From: Pieris napi
Lineage: Eukaryota > Arthropoda > Insecta > Lepidoptera > Pieridae
Direction of reading: 5' to 3'
Assembly: GCF_905475465.1 (NCBI RefSeq)
Contig: NC_062254.1
Span: 454,001-518,000 of the forward strand
Length of the DNA: 64,000 nt
Shown: positions 44,791 through 56,470 of the stretch, one piece after another
Numbering within the stretch: position 1 is the stretch's first letter
Layout: every line of letters begins with the position of its first letter
Notes under the pieces: generated by a model
Seen by the model: the letters and a program-made list of their open reading frames with translations, nothing else
Database searches by the model: none
What the model was told of the DNA's origin: nothing
Translations under genes and position numbers: made by a program

Positions 44791-45731
44791 ACATATTCTC
44801 TTTGACTCCTTAAAATTCACTATAAATACAGAACTTCACATCACCTGCTTCACCGAGACAGATATAAAAAATGGACGTATTTATTAAACACTGACAGTAT
44901 TTGTATGCTGCATGATTTATAAGTGGGGTGCGTCTGAGTTGCGAGACAATAAATAATGTGACTTTTACGGAGACGTGAACTCTGTCGCATACGTTATTCG
45001 ATCATTTTAAATATATTTAGCTTAACAGTAGACTTGCAGTCCCACAGCCAGGTTAACAACTAAATTCTTCAACAAAAATATTACGTATATTTGCTTTAGG
45101 CAATATTTATGGATATCTTCGATAGTGGGATGATCAATTTAAAGAAAGTGTTGTAAATGCCTATTTTGTACCTAATCCCTATTAGGTACTAAGTATTTTG
45201 AAATAGGTACAAGAAAAAACTAAATTTCGTATTTAATTTTTTTCTTCTCTATATTGGAAGTGTACCTATAATATTTTTATTTTGTGTAAAATTTGTATTC
45301 ACCGGAAATGTCACGTAGTAACAGATACATTGTAACATTTACTATAGAAAATTTATTATATGATATGGTGTGCTTTAATAAATTAATTAATATATCAGTT
45401 ATCTTAGATTTTAGATATTTCATTTTAAATATTTAAAATATTTGTTTGAGTAAAAAGCTCTAAAAAACAAGCAGTGTTTTGTCTACAATGCGAGGCCAGC
45501 AATTAAGAGTTTGATGAATGGAAATATACCTAGGCATCTATCTGGACTATCCAAGTTCAATATAAAAATGTTTTGGACTAAATGGAAAAACTAAACATAT
45601 TAGTAAACGTAAAACATAGACTACTCAAATCTCTATTTTATATAAAAGAGGAGAGGAAAGCGCATAAAAAGAAAATTTAATTAATATATCTTTTAATTAC
45701 TACGGTCTTATCTTTGAGATGTACTTATGTT

Positions 45732-45786
45732 TTGTTAAGAATAACATAACATTAATTGAAGAAAAATATTATGTTATTCTTAACAA
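45732..45786. repeat. Perfect 18-bp inverted repeat
   Basis: TTGTTAAGAATAACATAA (45732-45749) is complementary to 45769-45786, with a 19-nt AT-rich loop. Confidence 0.9.
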
Positions 45787-46089
45787 ATTTTTTATAAGAA
45801 TACAAATCTAATAAAAAAATCAACACTAACAAGTAGCTAACTACTTAATTACTTTTAATAACTTTTGTCAGTTCAGTCATCGGATAAAAATGGTCGTATG
45901 TAGTTTATTAACTAACGTAATACATATCATATCGTATAATATGTGCTCTTTTTAAAAGGTTAGTTCAAGCCGTGGGCACACTTAGTATTGACAGACGATG
46001 TCGCCTCCTGACAGCTTTCTAACGATAACATTATTTATATAGCTAACCAAGTAAACTTATGTACGTCAACAGAAAATATGTTAAATTGA

Positions 46090-46190
46090 TTCTAAATTTA
46101 CATTTACTATCAATTCGCAAGTCAAGGGCGTAGAGTGGGCAAGAAGAACTGGCTAGAAACTCTCAGCCACTCTTTTCAATCACCAAGTTT
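46090..46190 (-). mobile_element. LINE family B 3' fragment
   Basis: TTTACATTTACTATCAATTC, GCAAGTCAAGGGCGTAGAGT, GGGCAAGAAGAACTGG and CTCAGCCACTCTTTTCAATC, the reverse of the blocks at 33243. Confidence 0.7.
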
Positions 46191-46692
46191 TGAGTCATAC
46201 TTACTGGTTGAACTGAAGCAAATCAATCCTAAGGATTAGAATCATTTAAATAATCGTCAAATTTAAGCTAAGGCACTGTAGTACTGTCGAATTGCTATCT
46301 GCAAGTGTATGTTGCCGGCCTTTAAGGAAATGGTATTTTTTTCTACTACTAAAAGCGTTACTGCCTAATAATTGTATCTACCATACCTATAGGTGTCTAA
46401 TCTTGGTGCATTACTATCAGAATATTATTGCAAAGTAAATTTGCATCCCTTTTCTACCCGCATATGTCTTGAATATAATTTAACGTTTTGTTTGTTCGCG
46501 AATATATAACTTATCTTATTGCCAATAAAGTTTTATTTTCCATGGCAAGTATAGGGACCATCATTGTGGAATAATTTTTAGGTCAGTTGTGTATGAAATT
46601 AAAATTGCTAATTAAATGCCCCTATTGATCAATGTTATGACGAAACATAAAAACACTTTTGCGGTATTAGTAACATCAAATTACGGCGAATT

Positions 46693-46850
46693 GGTGATCA
46701 ACCTCGTATGACACAACTTTTTGGGTCTAAGGCAAGCCAGTTCCTTACGATGTTTTCTTTCGCCGTTCGAACAAATGTTAAATACGTCATATAGACAGAA
46801 AGTCCATTGGTGCAGCCGGGGATCGAACCTACGACCTCAGGGATGAGTGA
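46693..46850 (-). mobile_element. tRNA-derived SINE copy 13 (partial)
   Basis: TTGGTGATCAACCTCGTATG to GGGGATCGAACCTACGACCT. Both ends are missing. Confidence 0.8.
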
Positions 46851-46940
46851 GTGTGTCCCAACATCCTACAACGAGCGAGAAACACCCAAATTGTAAAAGT
46901 AACTGTAAGTTAAATTATGCAGTTTTAAACTAACAATTAT

Positions 46941-47050
46941 AGCTTCTTCAAGAAAAGAGCTTCTTAAAAGGTGGGCAACGCACTTGCGAGCTTAGAATTT
47001 GAGTGTGCCTGGACAGCCTCCTGCCCGATTGCCCCCTGTTATATAAAAAA
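46941..47050 (+). mobile_element. LINE family A 3' fragment
   Basis: GCTTCTTCAAGAAAAGAGC, GGGCAACGCACTTGCGAGC and CTGCCCGATTGCCCCCTGTT, followed by an A-rich end. Confidence 0.7.
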
Positions 47051-47342
47051 AGAGATAAACTTATTCTTACACTAATATATTTTATATTTAAACAATTGAC
47101 AGCATTTTTCACTACCTTCGCTCTTACTTAGAGGTCTTGGCGTAAAATTCAGAGGTATAAGTACGCCTCCCGTAGGTATGTCAAATGTCTAATCTTTGGT
47201 CCAATAATAAAATTAGTAAGGTTCTGTTATGTGGTTTGACTTTTTTGACATAGGTATTAATGCACAGAAATTTTCATTTTAATTGTTTGAAATAATTTCA
47301 TTTAAATCATTTGTCATGTAAAAACCAGCTATAGACATAACT

Positions 47343-47632
47343 AGAGCAGTGTTGGCCTAGCGGCTTCAGCGTGCGACTCTCATACTGAGGTCGTAGGTTC
47401 GATCCCCGGCCGTGCACCAATGGACTTTCTTTCTATGTGCACATTTAACATTTGCTCAAACGGTGAAGGAAAACATCGTGAGGAAACCGACATTTTTTAG
47501 ACTCAAAACGTCAACGGCGTGTGTCCAGGCAGGCTGGCCTACTTGCTTGCCTATTAGATTAAAAAAAATATCATGAAACAGATTCAGAAATCTGAGGCCA
47601 AGACCTAAAGAGGTTTTAGCGCCACTGATTTT
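47343..47632 (+). mobile_element. tRNA-derived SINE copy 14 (near full length)
   Basis: GAGCAGTGTTGGCCTAGCGG, CGTAGGTTCGATCCCCGGCC, GGTGAAGGAAAACATCGTGA and GGTTTTAGCGCCACTGATTT. One of the cleanest copies. Confidence 0.92.
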
Positions 47633-47754
47633 TTATTTTTTTTAGACTTTTAACTACAGTCGACTCTTGATATTTTGAATTTGATTTTATTCAATTTATC
47701 GAGTATTTTTCAAGGAACTGTTAGCTTTGCTTTGCTGTGGGAGCTCATATGAGC

Positions 47755-47905
47755 TGCCAATTTACAGGTCCATAAAATGCCGAAAGTGGAAAGTCAAGGA
47801 CGGCCGCCGAAAACAGACCTGGCAACGAACCATCATTGCAGAGGCGAAGGTAGCTGGAATGACGTGACCTTATTTCTCTCCTGGGCCTAGGAGCGATCAG
47901 GCTGG
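47755..47905 (+). pseudogene. LINE C-terminal remnant
   Basis: AAAACAGACCTGGCAACGAA and CATCATTGCAGAGGCGAAGG match 30270-30310 at DNA level. Frames are broken. Confidence 0.6.
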
Positions 47906-48124
47906 TTTTCGATAGGACTTTAAGTCTAGTAAGTCATCAAGGGATAGGATTTTTTTGAATTATCGAGAGATTCCAGCTATCGGAAGTCGACTGTATTTTG
48001 TATTTTAACGTAAGATTATTATTAAACCTATAATTAAGGAGAATTTAATAATAAATATCAAACAACTTTCTTGTTGAACCTTTTTAATACAATAACAGTC
48101 TAATAAAGTATCTGTGTCTCGTTA

Positions 48125-48290
48125 TATCATTTGCGATAGTGTGAGTCTGCGTCTGTTTGCGTGCGTGTGGGCGGGGTTGAGCCACGCCCACCTCACCATC
48201 TCTTCTGAACTGTGACGTAACATCCCTTCCCCAGATTCCAAACGATCCGCGAACGACATTGCAAGGTTGACACAATACCTATGCGTTGAC
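48125..48290. promoter_or_regulatory. Patch with opposed GC boxes and a CRE-like site
   Basis: GGGCGGGG (48169-48176) and CCACGCCCACC (48182-48192) form an imperfect inverted GC-box pair 5 bp apart. TGACGTAA follows at 48213-48220. The patch is unique within the window. Confidence 0.3.
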
Positions 48291-49087
48291 ACTTTTCATT
48301 ACAGGCATAGCGTGAAGCCGTGAAAACGATATCGCGTTTGTATCGTCACCTGTCAATGCCTCTGACATTTTCTATAAATTAATTAAAAAAATTATTAATG
48401 TAAAAAAAATTGGTCAATATTTTTGCAATCTTTAAAGCTCTTTTCATAACAACGTAAATACAATTTTTAATTTAAGGGCCGGCAACGCACTCACTAACGT
48501 GGGTTCATGGGCTGGGCTGACTCTATTGTATTGTCTCTTCTTCTCTGTATCTTATAAAAGTCTACCTGTCAAAAATCTAATCTAATATATTCATAGTCCG
48601 AAAATCTATACTATAGTATTTTAATAATATAAAATTTAAAAAAAAAGCACTGTTAAACAAAAAATTTACTATAAACCAGAACTGTAACGTTTTAATTTTT
48701 TGTAAATTTTATGTTCACCATATTTGTTTTGTAACATATACATACTATATAAACGCAATAAATAAATGTGCTGTACTTCAATAAATTAATCTAACACAGT
48801 TAAATTCTTGTGTGAAAATAAAGTACAGCAAAGCTCGCCATAATAAGCTCTTTGTATGAAGAGTTCAGTCGAATACGGAAGCTAGCAAACGATTTTTGAT
48901 TGCTTTTATTTATTCAGTATGCAGATAAAAGAATTTTCTATTTTCTCTTCAACGAGCTAATTAAGGTTTTCGCACTCGAATTCTTCTTTAGTTTAGCTTG
49001 CTGTAAATTCATTTAATCAAACAATGTTGATTTTTTATCACGATTTGGTGATTAGGTGCAATCAATAAACAATCAAGGCGAACCATG

Positions 49088-49170
49088 GATAGAATTTACA
49101 TTTACTACCAGTTCGCAAGTCAAGGGCGTAGAGCGGGCAAGGAGAACTTTAATCGCTAAGTTTTGTAAGA
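49088..49170 (-). mobile_element. LINE family B 3' fragment
   Basis: AGAATTTACATTTACTACCA, GTTCGCAAGTCAAGGGCGTA, GAGCGGGCAAGGAGAAC. Accounts for part of the 81-codon frame starting at 49056. Confidence 0.65.
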
Positions 49171-50372
49171 TACTTCATGAATGCACCAGAAAGCCAATCC
49201 TGCGATATTGCGGGCTACTCGATTGTGAGGAAGATGCATGGATCTGGTTAGCTCTTAAGTTTTCATGTCATTGTCACATGTATATCCATATTAGAAAATA
49301 ACATATTTTCATAAGTGATCCTTGTAACACGTGGTATGTTTCAGATCAAAAATCAAATAATATAAAAATCAAAGAGTATTTAAATATATTCTAGATTTCT
49401 CATTAAAATCGAGACATTTATTTACTAGACGAACTCGTGAACTTCGTATCACCTAGGTACCTACATATATCTGTGTCAAAACGTAATACAACATTTTTAA
49501 AACAGACCAAAGACAACCTCAAACTACAGCCATGAAACACATACTTCTGAAGAATTATCCAAATCAGTGAAGCCGTTTTCAGGTTTCAGCGAGACTAACG
49601 AACAGCAATTCATTTTTATATAAATTTAAAGTTAGTAAATATTACGAAAATATCTATATTATTACCAAAAACACTATACATAGCAATCAAAGCACGTGCA
49701 AAATTAATTATTGATAATGTTCGCGCACAAGACAGTTAATCGATCGTTGACTCGACTCCAATGCGGGCTTCAAATAGAAACTGGGCTAATGTCGCAACTA
49801 GTTGGGCAAAATGGGACTAACTTCTGTACCAGTCACTTGGTGATACGCGCCCTTTGAAATTATACTGCTGGTATATCAAACTTTATCGTGACTAGGCTGA
49901 AATAAAGGATTTAGGCTTTAGTCTTACCCTAGGGGATGTTCAAGTATTACGTAAGCAGATATACAATTTATCCTCCCCTCCTCTTGTCAACACTAGTAAG
50001 CAAAGCTCTCAAAAATAATAGTAGGTACATAAACGTATAATATTAATAGGAATTCTTGAAAATGCATTTCGTTTTCAAGCTGAAAGATTGAATGATAGAC
50101 AATGTGTGGGTAAATGTGTACAACAGTAAATAATTACTGTTGACGTAAAGTAATAAGAAAATCAAAGACTCCCCCCCCCTTAAGTACTTACGTAATACTT
50201 GAACGGCCCCCTATATTAGGTATAGCGTTAAATATCCTTACAGTTTCGTTGCCTTTAGTTAATCTTTGCAGCTGTAAGCTTAGGCGTTATTGGGGGTACG
50301 ACTCTTATTTCAAAGTAACTTAACATTGTGTTACACGCGATGAACAAAAAGCTTTGACTGTTCTAAAAAAAA

Positions 50373-50816
50373 ATCAGTGGCGTTTTGTAGGTCCTCAGAT
50401 TTCTGTATCTGTTTCATGATCATTTGTCAATATAGGCAAGTAGGTGATCAGCCTCCTGCCCTGCGATTCTGTAACTCACTCACTCGAACTCACTTAGCGG
50501 TTTTCGCATCGGCGATCGCTCTCAAATAAGTCGTGAAGCAGTCATTTTATGATTTGGCATTCTGATAAACAATAAACTATAAGCTCTCACCTTTTCAGAA
50601 TGCCAAATCATAAAATGACTGCTTCACGACTGATTTGAGAGCTACCGCCGATGCGAAAACCGCTGTGTGAGTTCGAAAAGTGAGTTACAGAATCGCAGGG
50701 CTGTACGCTGTCGACTTTTTGAATCTAAGCGCGCTTTACGAAGTTTTCCTTCATCGTTCGAGCGAATGTTAAATAGGCACATAGATAGTCCATTGGTGCA
50801 CAGCCGGGGCACAGCT
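50373..50816 (-). mobile_element. tRNA-derived SINE copy 15, split by a fold-back MITE
   Basis: SINE sequence runs from 50373 to CAGCCTCCTG at 50458, is interrupted by the 242-bp element at 50459-50700, and resumes at CTGTACGCTGTCGACTTTTT to about 50816. CTG on both sides may be the target duplication. Confidence 0.9.
50459..50700. mobile_element. 242-bp fold-back MITE inserted in a SINE
   Basis: Arms 50459-50565 and 50595-50700 are reverse complements with few mismatches. Terminal 21 bp are perfect, starting CCCTGCGATTCTGTAACTCA. The loop is about 29 bp. Non-coding. A single-arm relative lies at 61741-61880. Confidence 0.95.
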
Positions 50817-50880
50817 TTTAATAAAAGTCTTGGACTTAAGTCCCGATACTAAAGGACATGTTGGCACCTTTAAAGATAAA

Positions 50881-51118
50881 TCAGTGGCACTTCAACCTTT
50901 TCAGGTGTGTTTCATGATCAGTCAATCTAATAGTTGACGCACACCGTCGACTTTTTGGATCTAAGGCACGCCGGTATCCTCACGATGTTTTCCTTCATCG
51001 TTCGAGCGAATGTTAAATGTGCACATAGAAAGAAAGTCCATTGGTGCACAGCCGGGGCTCGAACCTACGACCTCACGGATGAGAGTCGCACGCTGAAGCC
51101 ACACTGCCAACACTGCTC
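50881..51118 (-). mobile_element. tRNA-derived SINE copy 16
   Basis: CAGTGGCACTTCAACCTTTT to GAACCTACGACCTCACGGAT and CACACTGCCAACACTGCTC. Same orientation as copy 15, 65 bp away. Confidence 0.88.
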
Positions 51119-51606
51119 ACCTATTGGCACCTTTGCTTATTAGAATTATGGTTGAGGATCCAAGTACTCAAGTTGGTAGTATTATTTCGCAATTGAAGGT
51201 CGCCAGGAAGCGTATTAGGGAAGTATTACATATTGATGATGTTCATATTTAGACGCCATTGAGGAGCGGCCTCTGATTTAGATGGCGAGTGGACATCGGC
51301 GCGTCTGGCATTCATATTGATGCTATATGGATATGCTGCTGTTTGATTGTAGAATAGGTCTGTTTGATGAACGACCAGGTTACATTGATTTTAGGGTTAT
51401 GCAAGTACACTTTTTGGCGGATATAAATACGAATTTATTACGTAAGTAACTTTATATAACTAGCCTTTCATTTCTTTAGTGTTATTTCATTCCTATCAAT
51501 GTTAACGTGCCATTTATTAAAGTCATGATTACAATCAAGTATACAGTATTTCCAAATTTACATACCTAGAAAGTATATAATAAGAAAAATAATTTAAAAG
51601 AAAATC

Positions 51607-51722
51607 AAAACAAATTTGAAAGTTTGTGGCGTTTAACGCTGGTAGCTATTATATATTGCTATACTTATTCGTTGAGCGAGGAAAGCACCAGCTCTGAGGT
51701 CATGGGTACTATCTACCAGGCG
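51607..51722 (-). mobile_element. LINE family C 3' fragment
   Basis: ACTTATTCGTTGAGCGAGGA, AAGCACCAGCTCTGAGGTCA and a diverged GTGGCGTTTAACGCTGGTAG match 8130-8240. Confidence 0.65.
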
Positions 51723-52269
51723 CCCTCTACACTACTTTCAGTCTCTATTGAAGGAAAGACGGAAGTTTTGTCTACTATTAAAACATTTTGAAGTAAGTAA
51801 TAAGTTATCATCATTTCTCAATTCAACAAAAAAATAAATAAGGAGAAGAACCAAAACGTCACAACAAATACATTGAATGAATTGTAATGGTCTTGATTTT
51901 TTTCTGCTGTCTGTTGTTCTCTGATTAATATTGATTCTCTTCAAGGCAAATATTATTTCTAGACATTTTCCAATACACACGATAGCAACGTTTAGCTGTA
52001 GCCCTACCGCACAGAGAACGCAACAAAACAAGTGTATTAATATAGCATTACCCTGCATTGCTGAGACGCTTTCAACATATTCTTGGGACTTTATGTTATG
52101 TAAACTTCATTTCAGTGTTTTATAACATTCTGTTTAATTACCTCTGCTGTTTAGTGGTTAACGCAAGTATAAACTTTGATTCCATTCCCAACGATTTTGA
52201 TTTAGCTTCAAATGTTTAATTAAATAATATCTCTTGCACGGTGGAATATAAAGAAAAAGAAAATATTTT

Positions 52270-52455
52270 TTTATGTAACAGAAGGCAAACAGGCATTAGG
52301 CTCATCTGATGTTAAGTGATACCGCCGCGGGCCGCCCATGGACACTCACATTGCCAGATGGCTCGCAAGTGCGTTGCCGGCCTTTTAAGAATTTGTACAC
52401 TACACTTTTTCTTGAAGGACCTTAATCGCAGCTAGTTCCATAGTGGTGGTTGTTG
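52270..52455 (-). mobile_element. LINE family A 3' fragment
   Basis: GTTAAGTGATACCGCCGCGG, GCCCATGGACACTCACATTG, AAGTGCGTTGCCGGCCTTTT and TTCTTGAAGGACCTTAATCG. Confidence 0.85.
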
Positions 52456-52789
52456 CCACTTTATTATTAATTATTATCTCTTAAAGTTATTGAAAAGTCT
52501 GTATTGTGACGGGACTTCAAACAAATTAAAAATTATATCAGAATATCGTAAATTCCAAATATCTATTTTGAAGTCTGAATTGTCCCTTATGTGATAAAAT
52601 ATTATATATTTTCGTAAAACATATGAACACATATTATTTTAAGGTACAATTAAAAATGATTCGCGTGTAATAACTATTCATAAAGGCAGATTCCCAGGAA
52701 GAAAAAGGTTCTATTTAATATTCAACTAAATTAGAGATCAACTCGATTCATTGGTGGTAAGAATGTTAGCGATGTCATATTCGGCCACA

Positions 52790-53000
52790 AGAAGTAATCT
52801 GCGGTGGCGGAACGTTTGTCGACTGTTTGGACAGGGGACAGTCGGCGCGTTTGTTGTTTAACGAGGTGGGATTCCTTGCCCCCTTCCCTGCCTCCCCTGG
52901 CTGTAATGTATACCCGTGCTACGGAGAATCAGATGCGGCTACTGGCTGCACTGGGTTGCCAGCTTTTTGTTAAAGGGTTCTGCGAATAAATAACGATCGT
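52790..53000. promoter_or_regulatory. GC-rich repeat-free island (candidate regulatory)
   Basis: TGGCGGAACGTTTGTCGACT to CCCTTCCCTGCCTCCCCTGG. No family seen elsewhere in the window and no gene-like codon pattern. Function unknown. Confidence 0.2.
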
Positions 53001-53224
53001 AACTGACTTTTAAGAGCTGTGATTCTTATTATGTAATAATTAGTTCAGGGTAGATTTTAGTTATGTTCAAATTCGTATGAATAGGCAGATATTATTCATA
53101 TATATGACACAATAATCAATACAAAGATAAACTTAACACGTGCTGTTCTGATATATAGTAATAATGAAACATTACCCCAGTTTACAAATGTGATTACACA
53201 AAATTACCCATAATCAGTTATAAG

Positions 53225-53400
53225 TTTAAACGCTGGCAACACTGAACTAATCGCGTAGGGCGTGTCCCCATTAAGGGTCCCTTTCCGGGGGTAATTGGTG
53301 CAGTTTTTGTGGACGCAATCCGTAGGCGGTGCGGTTCCGCGAAAACAATTACGCGGCTGCAGCCATCTTGCGCCCGTGACTTATGATCGGCACAATTATA
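53225..53400. promoter_or_regulatory. GC-rich repeat-free island (candidate regulatory)
   Basis: CGCGTAGGGCGTGTCCCCAT to GGCTGCAGCCATCTTGCGCC, with GCAGCCATCTTG (YY1/Pho-like core). Unique in the window. The 66-codon minus frame across it has no domain I recognise. Confidence 0.25.
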
Positions 53401-54072
53401 TGCTATTAACATAAACACTAGTGATTTAGGAATTGTGGGGGTCTACACGAATGTACACTTAATTCTTAAAAGCCTTTTGAAGGACTAGAAATAGAAAAAA
53501 ATAAAAGAAATGGCCTTATATAGGACTGACTGGATATTCAATAAATCTTATGAAAAACTAATAATAAAGTAATATAAGTAATAATATTAATCTAAAATAT
53601 GACTTAAAATAATATAATTAGGAACTTTTAACATATAATTATCTTTATATGTTCTCAGATTGAGTTCACAGTGGCGTTGCTGTGCATCTTATGTACCTAT
53701 TTAATGTTATATATTTTACTTCGCCATTATCGTATTGCCTTACTGTAAGGATTATGTATTTTTGTAATTAATGAAATAAAAATAAATATCATGGTTGCAT
53801 ACTATATCTACATAAATTATTTGGAACGAAATAAATTCTCGAGGCCGATTTGATTACGGTAGCTAATACCACTTGAGACTGGCATGGTCATGTCAAGTCA
53901 GTCACACTAGAGCGTCTATTCCACTTCCATAGTTAGACTCGAGCATCAGAGCAGGACTTAAGTGCTCATCCGGGCAATTAACGCCCAACCTCTTAAACCT
54001 TCTATAATTGCCATTTTTGATAGAACTTTTCAATGCAGGGCAGCACGGGCTTGCTGCAAATATAATATTTAA

Positions 54073-54308
54073 AAAAGGCGCTACAACCTTTTTAGGTCTG
54101 GGCCTCAGATATCTGTAGCTGTTTCATGATTATTTGGTAATCTAATAGGCAAGTAGCTGATGACTTTTTGGGTCTGAGGCAAGCCGGGTTCCTCACTATG
54201 TTTCCCTTCACCGTTCGAGCAAATGTTAAATGCGCACATAGAAAGAAAGCCCATTGGTGCACAGCCGGGGATGAGAGTCGCGCCGAAGCGACTAGGCCTG
54301 CACTGCTC
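54073..54308 (-). mobile_element. tRNA-derived SINE copy 17
   Basis: GGCGCTACAACCTTTTTAGG to CACAGCCGGGGATGAGAGTC. The B-box segment between GGGG and GATGAGAG is deleted. Confidence 0.88.
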
Positions 54309-54715
54309 AAATATTATTTAAAGCGTGCTTAAAATCATATCTCATACATATAAATACAAAATTCGGTCAAAGTTCAAAGTAATATTATGTAACAATAAAA
54401 ATATACAGATACTGCGGTCAGATACACAGCTTGTCAATCATTACTTTTGATATACAGTAGACAGTAGGTATTCACAACAACAAAGTTATGCTCGGAATGC
54501 GAAAGTCGCCAAGCAGTCTGCAAGCTCAGCCCACTCGTTTACATATTTAAATAATATGCTAAATATTTCACAAATTCTTAACATCATAAACACAACGCGA
54601 TTTGTAAACGAATTATCACTATGAATATCTCTGATTAAGTTATTCTTGTAATTATCTCATAATACTTCTCTTTTAAGTAGGTAATGCAATATAAAGATTT
54701 AAAAAAAATGTAACC

Positions 54716-54925
54716 TGATGTTAAGTGATACTCGCAAGTCTTTTAAGGACCCTAATTCGAATTGGTCCGGAAATACTTTAGTGAGCAGCTGGTTCCACAT
54801 AGTGGTGGTGCGTGGCAGAAACTGTATTAAAAACGCTCAATTGTAGAACGACGGACATCGAGGTGATACAGGTGGAATTTCGTATTCTGCCTCGACGTCT
54901 GATGATGAAACTCGACCTGGTATTA
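54716..54925 (-). mobile_element. LINE family A fragment
   Basis: CTGATGTTAAGTGATACTCG, GCAGCTGGTTCCACATAGTG, GAACGACGGACATCGAGGTG and CGTATTCTGCCTCGACGTCT, the reverse of 36700-36930 with an internal deletion. Confidence 0.85.
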
Positions 54926-55211
54926 ATAAAAAAAAACTTCTCTGAACACTTTCCAGCTTTAGCTTCAAATTCATTATTTTTGTGCTTAATAGTCTATTTG
55001 CGCAGATACAGAAACGAAAAACTTATTGTGATATCCAAAGGTCGACGTCAAATCTACGACCTCAGGTTGAAGTATCGCTATGCCACTAGGATAACACTCT
55101 GACAGCCATATTTCATTCTGATTCTCAATATGGATCAAATTTACACAAAAAATATTTATTTAATGAACAAAGTGAATTTATAATGTCAACCATATGCGTA
55201 AAAAAAGACGC

Positions 55212-55308
55212 ACTCACGAGCCCCCTGGCATTAAGAGTTTCCATGGGCGGCGGTATCACTTAACATCAGGTGAGCCTCCTGCCCGTTTGCCCCCTGTTCT
55301 ATAAAAAA
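55212..55308 (+). mobile_element. LINE family A 3' UTR fragment
   Basis: CCATGGGCGGCGGTATCACT, TAACATCAGGTGAGCCTCCT, GCCCGTTTGCCCCCTGTTCT, then an A run. Short 3' end copy. Confidence 0.85.
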
Positions 55309-55330
55309 ATCTGTCATTACACAGAGTTTA

Positions 55331-55564
55331 GAGCAGTGTTGGTCTAGTGACTTCAGCATAGGTTCGATCCGCGGCTGTGCATCAATGTACTTTCTTTCTA
55401 TGTGCGCATTTAACTTTCGCTCGAGCGGTGAAGGAAAACATCGTGGGGAAGCCGGCTTGCCTTAGACCCAAAAAGTCAACGGCGTGGCAATGGAGGCTGA
55501 TCACATACCTTTTAGATTGACAAATGATCATGAAACACACCTAAAAAGGTTGTAGCGCCACTTA
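55331..55564 (+). mobile_element. tRNA-derived SINE copy 18
   Basis: GAGCAGTGTTGGTCTAGTGA, CATAGGTTCGATCCGCGG, GGTGAAGGAAAACATCGTGG and GGTTGTAGCGCCACTTATTA, with about 20 bases lost before the B box. Confidence 0.88.
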
Positions 55565-56284
55565 TTACTTATATTATTACGTAACACAGAGTTTAAGTTT
55601 AATATCATCAAAGACTTATTTCGTCAAATCAAAAACAAATCTTTAAGAACGCCGTTACGTGAACGAGGTCGTTTTTATAACGAAACATTCGGTAGCAATC
55701 GGACAAACAGAATCCCATCAAATTTAATTATCTCTTAACGATAAATGAACAAAGTTAAAAGTATCACATAGTGAGCCTTATGTCAAGGGTATAAGGGCCA
55801 AATTTATCTTAAACATATGTGCTGTAGTCCGATAAAACGGAGACAAATCGTCGTCAGAATCTAACGTTTGACGCGTTATGGTGAAATCCCGTGATTCTCT
55901 TATCAAAAATCACCCAAACACGTTAATAGACTGAGAAAGAATTTTATCAAATAACAACAATGTTTATTTCTCTAATTGTGTAGCGTGAACTGACATATTC
56001 GGATGCAATCAAAATACCAAAAAACACTAATTACATGTAAGAACAGTTGCTCATAATAATAAATTAAACTAATTAATCTTGCTGTTGAAATAGTGGTATA
56101 AATCACGCGACCGCGACACACCCGCTAGGTTTCCACTTCCGTAGCTTGTTTCAGGAGGGGTACCTACTTAAGCTTATTGTAATTATAATTACATAATAAT
56201 GTTTTCATTATACAAACAAAAATAATAATAAAATCGTTTTATTTCAGATACTTTTACATTTAAACATTTTTATATTTCAATCTT

Positions 56285-56470
56285 CTTTAGGTATCTGTGT
56301 GCCCTTTTTTGGCGAAGGCCTCCTCCAAATCCCGCCATTTCTGTCTGCACTGTGCCACTATCTGCCATGTACCAGATGCTGTTTCTTTAATCTGGTCTTC
56401 CTCTTCCTGTCTTCCTCTTTTGCGTTTACTGTACCTGCCCAAGGTAATACTTAAGGAACATTAAAGGCAG
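56285..56470 (-). pseudogene. LINE ORF2 C-terminal remnant
   Basis: The minus strand reads RKRGRQEEEDQIKETASGTW, then C-R-Q-K-W-R-D-L-E-E-A-F-A-K-K-G-H-T-D-T. The K-W-R-D-L-E-E-A-F end is a LINE hallmark. Short and 5'-truncated. Confidence 0.75.

Noticed and set aside
51738..52058. 106-codon minus frame with hydrophobic stretches
   Set aside because: Low-complexity AT-rich translation, no conserved pattern, no supporting context.
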